Source: Rhynchospora pubera
Lineage: Eukaryota; Streptophyta; Magnoliopsida; Poales; Cyperaceae
Direction: 5' to 3'
DNA: 64,000 nt
Assembly (NCBI GenBank): GCA_028095005.1
Contig: CM051460.1
Location: 71,897,676-71,961,675, forward strand
Program-made: the position numbers and the translations under genes
Notes under the pieces: model-generated
Database searches by the model: none
What the model saw: the letters and a program-made list of their open reading frames with translations, nothing else
Told to the model about the DNA's origin: nothing
Shown: one piece after another, positions 34,112 to 45,288 of the stretch
How positions within the stretch are numbered: position 1 is the first letter of the stretch
Layout: the number at the start of each line of letters is the position of its first letter

Positions 34112-37057
34112 ATGTCGTATCCACCTCCAGGCCAAGGCTACTCCTACGGCGGCCCCCCCAATCCCTACGCCACGGCGCCGCCGTACGGAGGCGCTCCGCC
34201 TCCCTCCGCCCCGTACGACGAGAGAGGGAGCGGATACGGCGGTGGCGCTCCGCCTGCGTACGCCACTCCCTACGGTGCTCCTCCGGCGCATGGAGAGAAG
34301 CCGCCCAAGGAAGGGAAGGATAAGTACGGGAGCGGGAGCGGTGGGGGTTACTATGGAGCCCCTCAACCTGCCTATGGGGCCCCACCTTCCGCTCCGTACG
34401 GAGGATCGGCTCCTCCGTATGGTGCCCCGGCACCGCATGCTTATGGGGCACCCCCGCCGGCTGGGTATGGTATGACCCCGTTTGCTTCGTTGCTCCCCTC
34501 GCAGTTTGCGCCGGGGACGGATCCGAATGTGATCGCGTGCTTTCAGGCCGCTGATAGGTATGAGTTATGTTGGTTTAATGAATTGAAGGTTTAAATTTAC
34601 TTTGCATTTGCATTCTTGTTAGTTATTTCCACATGTTTGGGTTAATTGTGTACATATTTTATTTACTGTTGTTGATGTAGAATTAGCTCTGGTATAAAAA
34701 TCAAGTGCAAAAGCTTTTGTTATAAGAAGAGGAATTTTAATTTGGTACATTTTCTTTAATGAAGATTTTTGTAGTTTCTGTTTGGGGGCATTTTGAGCTA
34801 AATATTGTTGATCATAAGGGTTAATTTTTGGTATAGCTTCCCAATAGTTTCTAAGTTCTCGAGATACAAAATAATGTGGGTTCGCAAAATCTAGATCACC
34901 TTTAAAACAAATGTTCACGGACAATAAAACAATTAGTTGTTTGATTACTGTTGCTCCCACAACGATCTGTCCAGCTAGAGTTCCTCCTATGGTCACCAGA
35001 GGGGTCTTGTGTGCTAAACTTGTAATGGTTTACATGTTTTTTCGAATGACAAGTTTGTCAAGTTGACCTTGGTGCACTTCATGATTAATGCATACATCTT
35101 CCAATTTTGTAAATTTCTTTTTAAAACATTTGAAATTCTTGGTAGGTGTGGTCTTATTAGAAACATAATATGGTAGTTTTCTTGTTTGCGGAGGAAAGTA
35201 ACATGCATATCCGTTAATTTTATTCATATGTATAGTTTGCATGCATGTGAAAGAGTTGAATTTGAGCTGTCTATGTATCATATCTCAGGTTCCATAGTTT
35301 ATATGCGTAGTTAGATTGGTATCATAGAGCCATCTGGCTTGTTTGTTAAATGGGTTTACAAAATGTCAAATAGGAATTAAATGGCAAACAGTAATTATTT
35401 ATATAAGCATAAATTCTGTAAATGATTTTTAAATTGTCATTTTGTTGAAGGGACGGGAGTGGTATGATAGATGACAAGGAGCTACAACAGGCTTTGTCCG
35501 GCTACAATCAGACCTTTAGTTTGAGGACAGTGCACCTCCTTATGTACCTCTTCACCAATACTAATGTTCGCAAGATAGGTATGCTTATTCCAGAAGCTAG
35601 TTCTCTCTATTTTTCAGTTTCATATTTCTTCAGAAAGTATGATTTCATTACTTTATTCTTTATTTCACGTCATTGCAATGAAGCGGGGGATTCACCTGTA
35701 AGTAGGGTGAGCAGGTTGGGGTGGGGGGGGGGGGGGGGGGGGGGTTGCTGCATTTTCTTAGAATCTGAAGCAATGTTATCGTGCTGGGAGCATTACTATG
35801 CACCTCCCTCCCTAATTGTTTTTAGTTGTATGAAATGATGGTTGGTTGAACTGGTGTTGTAGGGGAATTCAAGCTGGTTCTTACTGACTGTGTATTCTTA
35901 CTGGCTCCTGCATGCTGACTACACAGTATACTGTGTTTACCCTTGATTAATATTTATTAATTATTATGTTCTTTTTGCCTTTTGTAGGGCCAAAAGAGTT
36001 CACTTCAGTGTTTTACAGTCTTCAAAACTGGAGGGTATTACTTTTATCTCCCTATTTTACCTTTATGATAATCTGGATTTTGGGAAAACTTCATCTATCC
36101 CATGAGGTTCTTTAAAACATGGTCCACCAAGCTCTCCTAACACATTCAATGGGACCTTAATGAGCTTTTCTTATTTGTCGTCTTTTGTTGCCTTATATGT
36201 GATAGTAATATTATTGATATACTACACCCATTATTATATTCCCTCTTTTGTATTTACGAGAAGAGAGAAGTTAATTTTTCTATTTCTTGGCAGTCGATCT
36301 TTGAGAGATTCGACCGTGACAGGAGTGGCAAAATTGATGCATCAGAGCTTAGAGAGGCACTCCTTAGCCTTGGATATTCTGTGTCTCCAGTTGTTCTAGA
36401 TCTTCTCGTGTCAAAATTTGACAAAAGTGGTGGAAAGAACAAGGCCGTTGAGTATGATAATTTCATCGAGTGAGTTCCTTATATAGAACAAAGCATTTAC
36501 CACTTTTTGTTTGGTTGCATATATTCAGAATACCTGTACTATTACTGGCTTTTTGGTGCAAACAGTAACTATTAATTAAGATTGAATATTTGACTCAGAT
36601 TTAAACAACCAAAAACAAATTTTCTTAATTTTCCTTCAGTTGGTACATTAGAAGTTAGTGGATTGCACCATAGTAACTCCCACCTTTGAATTGAAGTTGT
36701 TTATTCCTTTGTGGGCTCTAGCATCAACATCAGATTCTTTCTTTCGGCTATATGAATCTGTTTTCCAAATTTAATTCATATGTTAAAATCACTACTCCAT
36801 CGAGCTGACTTTGATTTTCTTTTTCTTATCTTCTCTCTGATCATGGATGCAGGTGCTGCCTCACAGTGAAGGTAATCAACTAAACCTACTGTATAATATA
36901 TATTTTTTTAATATTTGGCAAATAATAATTGTTATTGTTAATTTTCAAACAGGGTTTGACTGAGAAGTTCAAGGAAAAAGACACAACCTTCTCTGGCTCT
37001 GCAACATTTACATATGAGGCCTTCATGTTGACGGTTTTGCCCTTCCTCATAGCTTGA
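34112..37057 (+). CDS. CML49/50: Penta-EF-hand calcium-binding protein, CML49/CML50-like
   Basis: Six exons: 34112-34557, 35451-35578, 35988-36034, 36294-36469, 36853-36871, 36953-37057; together 306 residues, all joints GT-AG and in phase. Residues 1-~135 are a Gly/Pro/Tyr-rich low-complexity arm (repeats of YGAPP and PPYG). The C-terminal half is a penta-EF-hand domain: canonical loops DRDGSGMIDDKE at 148-159 and DRDRSGKIDASE at 214-225, each with Asp at 1 and 3 and Glu at 12; a third (DKSGGKNKAVEY) is degenerate. The ending FMLTVLPFLIA is typical. Plant members are cytosolic or membrane-associated calcium sensors; the partner is unknown. A CT-rich leader precedes the ATG and a palindromic MITE lies in the promoter. 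Confidence 0.92.
35723..35744. repeat. Poly-G tract in CML49/50-like intron 2
   Basis: Twenty-two consecutive G on the sense strand, between exons 2 and 3, preceded by GGGGT. Potential G-quadruplex in the pre-mRNA. Confidence 0.9.
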
Positions 37058-38410
37058 GCCTGTTAATTACTTGTATAAGTACGCTTGGACCATTTGAGGT
37101 GGTAAATCCAGTCAGCAGACCTGTTTGGCTGTTTGCCATAAGCTTTCTATGTTTTCGTTGTAATAATGTTTGTGTAGAGATGTTATTTCTTTTTCCTTTT
37201 TTTTTTTGGCAGTTGTGTTTATTAATCTTGTACGAACTAAAGCGTCAACTCTGAAAACGTGTTTTTTTGGAACTAAATCCTTGAGTTGTGCAGAGCGATA
37301 ATGAAATCTCAATGTCAACATGTTGGGCTCTAAACAAGAATTAAAGATGTGAAAATGGTTATGTTAGTTTGACAATCTATTCACGAGATAAAGAGTACAG
37401 CCCCCCCCTCTAAAGTAGAGGTACGAAATCGGGGAAAAATAAGTGGCCGTACGGCAAACAGTTTTTGACGTGATGTTTTTTCTTAAAAGGGATACTACGG
37501 GCAAGTAGATAAGTTCATATAAAAACTGGAAAAAATATTTCCGATATAATGCCTAAGGGTGCGTTTGGATAGGTGTGGGGAGAAGGAAAGAAGGGAAGAA
37601 GTGAGAAGAAATATTGGGAAGTGTGTAACTTTGTGAAGAGTTTGGATTGTTTATAATTTTTTTTCTTCTTCTTCTTCTTCTTCTTTCTTCCAACGATCCA
37701 AACGCACCCTAAAATCAGATTTGATGAGATTAAATGACACTTGTGGAGAAAGACAAATTTATTAGTTTCACACTTTGAATATTACAGATTAGAGGGATCT
37801 TTTTGACAAAATAAAAAATATCATGGTTGGTTACATATGCGAATGCTACGCTTTTTGTTAGCACATTTTAAACTTTAAAGTCATTAATGCATTATGCAAC
37901 ACACAATCATATTCCAAAGAATCATTTAATTGTTGTAATCCTTCCTGAATCTGTCACTATATCTTATGTGTTATATACTGGCTTACCGCAGTAGTTCTTA
38001 GTATTTATTTTTATGGACAACATATACAGGAAATTAACTAGCCACATTAATTGCACACAAAATGTCACATACAAAATGACTAAATTACACAATAATTAAT
38101 AAGGAGTTGCCATATTTATCTCTTTTATTAATTTAGTAACTGCAAAATGTGACACAGTAAATAAAATCCTAATCAATCCAACGGCTTCGTCCCCCAATTC
38201 TATACTCACTATACAATAAATCATTGTGCAATATTACCGTCCAATGTTCTTATCTTTATAGAACCCTCCCTATATCAAACAAAATGTCAGTGTGTACCAG
38301 TAAGTCATTAATTAATTGCAAGTAAATCTTCCAGCACTAAATGACTATAGTCTATACCACTAATTAAATGACCAAATCTGTTAGTTTGCTCTTTTCACCC
38401 ACAACTCGAA
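37058..38410. other. Intergenic between CML49/50-like and cysteine-rich gene
   Basis: It holds the 3' UTR of the upstream gene and a MITE at 37557-37709; the rest is AT-rich. About 38160-38420 resembles 40650-40830 upstream of the second cysteine-rich gene, so the promoter was duplicated with the gene. Confidence 0.6.
37557..37709. mobile_element. Tourist-like MITE, 153 bp
   Basis: Perfect inverted ends GGGTGCGTTTGGAT with 3-bp duplication TAA. Carries GGGAAGAAGTGAGAAG and a (TTC)n run. Confidence 0.9.
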
Positions 38411-38420
38411 CTATAAATTA
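38411..38420 (+). promoter_or_regulatory. TATA box of cysteine-rich gene 1
   Basis: CTATAAATTA lies 65 bp before the ATG at 38485. The paralog at 40904 has GATATAAATT at the matching place. Confidence 0.7.
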
Positions 38421-38484
38421 CCCAGCCTCTGACGAAATCTCCATCTAAAAACCAAAGACAAACAATACAGAGAAGGACGTACCA

Positions 38485-38823
38485 ATGGCACTGAACAGAA
38501 TAGTTCTCTGCTCATTTCTCATTTCAATGTTTCTGACATCTCTAATAGCAGCTGATAATGTCAGTGAAACTGTCATTGGATCCTGTAAACAAAGAAAGCT
38601 TCAACATCATATGGTGAAGAAATGCTGGGCCCACATTGCCAAAGGCAAGCCAGAGAGCAAACCATCTGAGCACTGTTGCCATGCAATAAAAAAGATTGTT
38701 CAGGATTACATCTGTTTGTGTGAGCTCAACCAATATCCCAACAAATGGGATGTGGACATGAACAAAGTTTATGAGGCTGTGAAGATTTGTACTGGGATAG
38801 AGTCCCATAGTTGCATAATGTGA
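38485..38823 (+). CDS. Prolamin-like (ECA1-type) small cysteine-rich secreted protein 1
   Basis: Intronless, 112 residues. Residues 1-23 (MALNRIVLCSFLISMFLTSL plus IAA) are a signal peptide. The mature part has eight cysteines in the order C, C, CC, CxC, C, C (GSC, KKCW, EHCCHA, CLC, KICTG, HSCIM), which fits the prolamin-like domain of ECA1 gametogenesis-related and egg-cell-secreted proteins: small apoplastic proteins of reproductive tissue with four disulfides. Two-gene array with 40904, both with TATA boxes 65-80 bp upstream. AATAAA at 38845 may serve polyadenylation. Expression site is inferred from the family only. Confidence 0.85.
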   Translation: MALNRIVLCSFLISMFLTSLIAADNVSETVIGSCKQRKLQHHMVKKCWAHIAKGKPESKPSEHCCHAIKKIVQDYICLCELNQYPNKWDVDMNKVYEAVKICTGIESHSCIM

Positions 38824-38954
38824 ATATGATGATATTTTTAGGAAGTAATAAATTGCATGCATACTTAAGAGGAAATATTGATCCTAATTTGTTTTCGTCT
38901 ATCTTTGAATGGGTTTTTAAATTATAGTTTTTTATTTAAAATGCCGAAAAAAAG

Positions 38955-39047
38955 TTTCGGCATTTTTTCGACAAATGATCCTAATTAAACACTGTTAGGG
39001 CCGGGGTAGCATCTTAATTAGGATCATTAGTCGAAAAAATGCCGAAA
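38955..39047. repeat. Perfect hairpin, 34-bp arms
   Basis: TTTCGGCATTTTTTCGAC and the following 16 bases at 38955-38988 are repeated inverted at 39014-39047 with a single mismatch and a 25-nt loop. It lies 130 bp past the stop of the cysteine-rich gene, possibly in its 3' transcript. It may be an eroded MITE. Confidence 0.85.
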
Positions 39048-39050
39048 CTT

Positions 39051-39071
39051 CTTTTTTTTTTTTTGAAACAC
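39051..39071. mobile_element. Minimal retroposed poly-A insert with 16-bp duplication
   Basis: A 21-bp insert made of a T-run followed by GAAACAC sits between two copies of AAAAATGCCGAAACTT (39035-39050 and 39072-39087). It is most simply the 3' tail of a LINE- or SINE-mobilised RNA in reverse orientation. Confidence 0.7.
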
Positions 39072-39087
39072 AAAAATGCCGAAACTT

Positions 39088-40814
39088 GGCAGTGCCAATA
39101 TACGTCAGTTTCATTATTTGTTTATTTATTTTTTGGGTAATAAAGCAAATTTTCGAGATGAGCTTTTCAACTTATCTAATTTATACTCCATAAAAAAAAA
39201 TTAAGATTCAACACATTTCACTTATGCCACGTCTTCAAAACTTTTTACCTTACCTATGCCACGTAATTTTATTTTGTGTGAGTGTGAGTGTGAATGTACT
39301 TTCTTCTCCTTTTATTTATCATAACTTGACAGCTTCCATTTTTGTAAAGTTAATTTCTTTCTCATCATTTAAAAAGAATATGTGAATAATGAAGCTCTTG
39401 GAACAATTTAACTATTTGTATTCTCTATAGAAATTCGGGGTGCCTAATCATTTTTGTTTTTTTATTGTACATATTTATAGTATTTCGAAATTAATATCTA
39501 GTAGGGTTCAAAGCTTGTAAATGCAAGATTTCGTTTTTATAGAGTTTATCTCGTTAAAAAAATATTATAAATTTATTCATAAATAAATCTCTTTTTGGAA
39601 CAACGTCATAGAAGTACGCTACTTCAATTTATGGTTTTTGTTTGCACCATGAATATTTTTCTAGATGGATTTTTCATTTCATATGTAAACTCTGAGGCAA
39701 TTTTTGTTCCTATAGATTTTTTTCATTTCATATGCAAACTCTGAGAGAACAAAATAGTGATGAAGTAGTAATAAAGTGTACGCAAATACAGACCTGCCAC
39801 ATTCATGCTCACAAAAGAAAAGGATAACAAAATTCTTTAAAAAGACTTAATGACGCAATTTGTTAACATATATTTTAAATAATTGCTAATTGTTAAAAAA
39901 AATGTTTTTTTTACAATAAATAAAAATATAACTTCAGGATAGTTAGAAATAACATATAGTTTGAAAAATAAATCTACATAAAATTAAATTGAAAAACGAA
40001 AGATAGAACCAAGTACGATGCAACTACAACAACGAAGGAAATAAATACTAGCAATAAAATAGATGTGAGCTAGTATAGTTCTCCAGTTTTAATCTTTTTT
40101 TTTATTTTAGCAATGATATTTAATATTGCAACTTAATTTCGTTTTCGAAAATTTCTCAATTTTATAAAAGAAGGACAGTAATAATAATATTAATGTATGC
40201 TTCTAAAATAATATTGATGCTCTCCTAAATATTTAAAAAAGATACTTTAATATCTTTCAAATTATGCATCTTTTTTATTATTGTCACATGTATATGTACG
40301 GTTACATGAAAGAAATGGGCATATGATTTTTGTTAAAAAGGGCATATAATCTTTTCTGTTAAAAAGGGCATATGATTGGTGTTTTTAGGCCTTCTTTAAA
40401 TGGGCATGTAAGGACTGTAGAAGATTAGTGTATGCAATACTTACAAGAGATACTTCTTACTATTGTTTATAGTATATGGGGTACTTTTCAGTCTAGTAAT
40501 AAAGTTGAAATGGCATGGCGAATTTGGTACAGATATTGGCATATTTCATACAGAATGTCATATACAAAAATGACCAAATCACAGATTAATTTCTAAGAGT
40601 TTGTTATACTTTTAGCTTTCATTAATTTAATAACTAGTAACAAAATGTGTCACTACATAAATCCTAATCAATGCAACAGTTTCTTCCCCTAAATGTGTAT
40701 CGTCACTATAACATAATTTTTAATGCAATGGTACCGTCCTATCTTTATGTTTTTTTATAGAAACTTATCGACACCAAACAAAATGTCAGTTTTCTCTTTT
40801 CACACAGCACTCCA
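39088..40814. other. Intergenic between the two cysteine-rich genes
   Basis: AT-rich, no gene. 40560-40814 is the duplicated promoter region. Confidence 0.5.
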
Positions 40815-40824
40815 GATATAAATT
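40815..40824 (+). promoter_or_regulatory. TATA box of cysteine-rich gene 2
   Basis: GATATAAATT, 80 bp before the ATG at 40904, matching the paralog's box. Confidence 0.65.
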
Positions 40825-40903
40825 ATCAAGCCTGCTTCTGATGAAATATCCATCTAAGTACAAACCAAAGACGGCAAACAAACACAGAGAAAAAGATCTA
40901 ACA

Positions 40904-41290
40904 ATGGCATTGATGAACAGAATAGTAGTCTGCTCATTTCTCATTTCAATGTTTCTGACGTCTCTGATGGCAGCTGATGTATATGCCGAGATGAAAGTCA
41001 TTTCAGATGGAGAAGTCGGCTATCGTTGTAAAGCAAAGCTTCAGCACCGGATGTTGAAGAAATGTTGGGACTACAAAACTATTGCCAGAAGCAATCCAGA
41101 GAGCAGTCTACGCAAGCATTGTTGTAGTGCAATAAGAAACATTATTGAGGCAGATCATGGCTGTATGTGCGGGCTCTCCCAACCACCAATAAAGTTGGCT
41201 GAGACCATGCCTAACCATTACAAGGTCATAAAATTATGTACTAGGATACAGCATGTGTATTGCTTAATGCATGAGCGGAACCAGGATTAA
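40904..41290 (+). CDS. Prolamin-like (ECA1-type) small cysteine-rich secreted protein 2
   Basis: Intronless; 128 residues from the ATG that aligns with its paralog (an upstream in-frame ATG at 40841 would put charged residues before the signal peptide and is unlikely). Signal peptide MALMNRIVVCSFLISMFLTS and a few more residues. Eight mature cysteines in the same pattern (YRC, KKCW, KHCCSA, CMC, KLCT, VYCLM). It has an extra stretch VYAEMKVISDGEV before the first cysteine. The ancestral protein should end at CLM like its paralogs; here translation runs on for HERNQD because a transposon inserted at the stop codon. The family role is secreted signalling or structure in reproductive tissue; the exact function is unknown. 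Confidence 0.82.
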   Translation: MALMNRIVVCSFLISMFLTSLMAADVYAEMKVISDGEVGYRCKAKLQHRMLKKCWDYKTIARSNPESSLRKHCCSAIRNIIEADHGCMCGLSQPPIKLAETMPNHYKVIKLCTRIQHVYCLMHERNQD

Positions 41291-42063
41291 GATATAGGGG
41301 AGGCCGAGTTAGAAATTGGATGATATATAATAAATTAATTAAATAGCATTTTTTAATAAAAATTTATTTATAATCATATTTCAACTAACAAAAAATTTCC
41401 TATTGCACTTTCATATTTTATGCTTAATATCTTATAAATATTAAAAATGACCATATAAGATAATTATAGAGAGACAAATAAAAATAAAATTATTAAATGA
41501 GAATTATCATTTTTTTTTCTTTTCATATTTCAAAGTACATGTTATACATGAAAAAAATGACTAATTTTAGAGTCAAACATATTGGATACTTATTAAGTCC
41601 GTCAAACGTGATCGGTTCTTGATTTTTGAGTTACAATAGACAATTCGAACTATTCAATTCATTATCCATCGTAAAATCTTCTTTAGATATACAATTTTAT
41701 ATTTTTTAAGTATAGAAAATCATCAATCTAATTAATTTTAGACTCTCCAATTTAAAATAATCAGAAGTTAAATTTTGAAAATAAATATAAAAAAGTAGTC
41801 TCAAAAGAAAATTTTAATATGAAAATAATATTAGACGGTTTGCGTTTGAAATTTCGATGGTTGAGTGTCAAATCATATTAGATGTTCAACTTTAAATTAC
41901 TCAATATTATCAAATATGTGGAACCAATTGAGCTTTTAATTTTCTTGAAGTGGGCTAAATTATCATATATTAATAAAATGTATCAAATTTATAGAATCTT
42001 GTTAATGAAAATTCAAATATTGGCGTGTGCCATGCACACTCATGCCCTTCCCTAGTTCCGCCC
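41269..42063. mobile_element. Non-autonomous element inserted at the stop codon of gene 2
   Basis: About 795 bp with ends GAGCGGAACCAGG and (inverted) GGGCGGAACTAGG. Flanks TGCTTAAT and TGCTTTTG form an imperfect 8-bp duplication, suggesting hAT. After the element the sequence GGGGAAATATTGA resumes the match to the 3' flank of gene 1 (GAGGAAATATTGA), which proves insertion. A foldback-like segment related to 30838-31222 lies inside at about 41560-41900. Confidence 0.75.
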
Positions 42064-42936
42064 TGCTTTTGCGTTTCTCTAGGGGAAATATTGACGGCTT
42101 AATTGGTTTTTCCTCTTATTATATTGAATTTAAACATGGTTAAAAAATATTTATTTGTGTTTAGATTTTAAATGTAATTCTTTTAACAAAAGATTTCTCG
42201 TGTTGATTTTTTTTTTCTTCATACGAACAATTCTTTCAAAACGAAATTAAGAAATAACTCTAGTGCAATTTTTAGTTCTCGGTTGCTCCATGGATCCGAG
42301 ATCACTATATTAATTAGATGTACACAATTTCGATTCGTAGATGCCAAACGCAGCACATCATTTTCTAGCGAGGATTAGAGGGGTGGAGAGGTGAGGGGTG
42401 CCAGAATATTTGTCATCCTAAATTAGGGATTAATGATTTGGGATGAACTCGATAGAAGAGTCTCTCTTATCTCATCCCCTCAGGCCCTCACCCCCTCCTT
42501 TAATCCCCTCTTACCTTAATTATGGAGCAAGTAAACGGACACGGACATCTTGGATTCACCTAATCTAATCGGCCAAGCAATCTAAAGCACAACCTTACAG
42601 ATCAAGAAGATTATTTTTGTCACTTTAATCATGCAAGCATTTTCCTTTTTTTGATCTTTTTGCATTGGTTGTTGTTAAGTTTGAGAGATGGAGGATCCAT
42701 ATCCTCTTCAATAATTTAAATGTAAATTGATTAGCTTATACCGATCCGTACGATCGAGTACCATTTTATTATAATTACAAGTAGAGAATAGGAATTGAAA
42801 GATTTGGCTACCAATCTTGCAACCAAAAAAAAAAAAAAACACACAAACAGAATATCAATCTATCTGTGCAATTCTAAAATGACCTAGACCGATTAAACAA
42901 CACAAAATTCCCAGGTATTGACTAATTCTACAAATT
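42064..42936. other. Intergenic, unremarkable
   Basis: It begins with the displaced 3' flank of cysteine-rich gene 2; the rest shows no gene. The A-run near 42825 has no target duplication. Confidence 0.5.
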
Positions 42937-43052
42937 AGTTGTATCAGTCGTATCAGAAGGATATGAAATGGTCTGGCACAAATTCCGGAGTTTTGTAGTT
43001 GTATCAGTCGTATCAGAAGGATATGAAATGGTCTGGCACAAATTCCGGAGTT
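42937..43052. repeat. 60-bp tandem duplication
   Basis: AGTTGTATCAGTCGTATCAG and the following 36 bases occur at 42937 and again at 42997 with no difference. They directly precede the pseudogene. Confidence 0.9.
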
Positions 43053-43069
43053 GATGACATAAATTTTAG

Positions 43070-43296
43070 GGCTTCAGTACCCGATGTTGAAGAAACGTTG
43101 GGCCCACATTGCCAGAGGCAAGCCACACAGCAAGCCATGCAAGCAGTGTTGTCACGCAATAAGAAAGATTGTTGTGGCACACCACTATTTGGTGCGAGCT
43201 CTAGTCTACCAGTATCCCAACAATTCGGATTTACACATGCATAAAGTCGATAATAAATTCTGTATTGGGATAGACAATCCGGTTTGCTCAATGTGA
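43070..43296 (+). pseudogene. Prolamin-like cysteine-rich pseudogene
   Basis: Homology starts inside the mature protein at the GCTTCAG.ACC.GATGTTGAAG point and runs to the stop, so signal peptide and first cysteine are missing. KKCW has become KKRW, and the CxC pair is replaced by YLV. The CC pair (KQCCHA) and last two cysteines remain. It is open from ATG 43084 to 43296 but would give a cytosolic peptide lacking half of the disulfides. Confidence 0.8.
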
Positions 43297-43579
43297 TAAT
43301 GTTGTTGGGCCTAATATTTCCTTTTGTAGTTGTTTCTATTTGTAGAGAATAATAAAATGCATGTATATTATAGGAAATCTTGCATTTGATTTATATTTTT
43401 TGTGAAGCAGTGCAATCATTCACATGGGCCAACATAGAAACCAAATCAATCTCTGAAATAGGTAGGAGAATCTTGCATGCCAAAACTTTTGTGCCTGGCA
43501 TTTTTTAATAAGAACGTAAATTTTAATGCAACGGTTGCTAAAATGAATTCTCTAAACTTATTTTCACAGTTCCTAGGAC

Positions 43580-44675
43580 CAGGGACGGAGCTAGAAAATT
43601 TCATAAGGGGGTTCACTAAATAAATCATACTTAAATTATCGCATTAAATTAAGATGAAATTGAATTCCGTATCTTCATCATACATTATTACTTCAAAAAT
43701 TCAGTTTTTAATAATAATAATTAGACAAAATCTTGAGGGACTTGAGGGATCAATTGGATAGTTTTTTGGATTAATTTGAACCCGTTTAGGAACTTGAGAG
43801 GTTGAAGTATCATCTTGAGGTTGTCGTCTTTTTAAAAATTTCTCCATATTCGATCTAATAGAGAAACATTAAGAGAAAAATTGCCCTTAAGCATTTAGAA
43901 ATAAAAAATAAAATTATTGCATTGTTTGATAAATATGATTATATGATACCAAATAACTTTACTGTTATCGTCAATTACCACTAAAATAAAACAATACAAA
44001 TTAAAATTGGATATGTTCTAGCTTGTTTCAAACAACAATTTAATTTTCAAACTGGACTTTTAATATGTTATAATTAGAAAATAATAATTGATTTCATTAA
44101 AAAAAAGGGCGAAGTTTGAAAAGTAGTACCTTGTTCTCTATTTTTCTTGTAAAAATAGAATTAGAGGAAGGAGCAAAAGTCCGGATGAATAGATTTTTTT
44201 TCTCTATCTGATCTCACAAGTAGCAAAGAGGAGAGTCGCTCGATTGGTTTAAGTAAAGTAAAATTGAAGAAAGGCTCAAAGCGAAAAGGGGCATTGGCAA
44301 ATCACTGGATAACCTTTTTTCCTTTTTTCTTTTAAATTTCTTTTATTTGCATGATGTGATTTCGCTAATTGCACAGGCTGGCTTATGACATAACTAAGGC
44401 AACACTGGATATTGCTGCTTTTTTTTATTATGGTAACACTTTGCAAATATAAATTGGTGATCTTTCCAAAAAAATAAAAAATTCACAAAAATCGACACTA
44501 TAAATTAGGCATGGGGTTCAACAATGAAAAACTATCTAAATATTTTTGGGGTTCACACATATGGTGCGTCTAACAAAATTACATTTTATTACTCTGAATA
44601 TTAATATTAGTAATAGTATTTACAAAAAAAAGGGGTGACATTGACACCCCTTTATTGAATGTAAATCCGTCCATG
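43580..44675. mobile_element. Non-autonomous hAT element, 1096 bp
   Basis: A perfect 8-bp target duplication CCTAGGAC (43572-43579 and 44676-44683) flanks ends CAGGGACGGA and (inverted) CATGGACGGA. Subterminal GGGGGTTCA-like and GGGGTTCACAC motifs follow. No transposase ORF. Confidence 0.88.
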
Positions 44676-45288
44676 CCTAGGACAATTTATTAATTTTGAG
44701 CATTAAAAACATAAGGACTTTAAAACTTGAATGCAAAATAATAAGTTATGTGCTTATGCCGGTCTCCTCGTTTTTATTTTATTTTTGATAAATAACAAGA
44801 CCATTTTTTTCCCTTTTTGAAAAAAAAACTTCTCCAAAACAAGGGGTGCCAGCATAGTTCAAAAGTAACAAGTTTAGAAATAGACCACTAGAAATGATCT
44901 AAGCAAAAGAGTGTGGGTGCCTACGGGCGGTGAAAAAAAAGGTATGGGTCAATTTTACAATTTTTGTACTAAAATGATATGGGATGGATGATGTTCTGAC
45001 ACAAAAAGGAAAAAATTGAATGATCAGCATTGCACATGATTAAAGCTTTCTTTGATGATGAGACTAAGTAAAATTCTTTCTAAATATAGGAAATGCTCAC
45101 CCAAAAAGCATCTTACATGCCACAGCGTTCTCCTAAGCACTAGTACAAAATCTAACCAAATATACAAATGCTGCATTGGTCTAACAGCTTTTACACAAGA
45201 CACACACAAGTCGTAACAGAAAAAAAACAGCCACTAAACTGATTCTAATACTAGTACAAAATCTTCTCCTGGAACCTGCACGTAGAAC

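Noticed and set aside
34092..34451. Arginine-rich minus-strand open frames opposite CML49/50-like exon 1
   Set aside because: Produced by the GC-rich Gly/Pro repeat on the coding strand.
40841..40903. N-terminal extension of cysteine-rich protein 2
   Set aside because: It would bury the signal peptide behind charged residues and is absent in the paralog; it lies between TATA box and true ATG.
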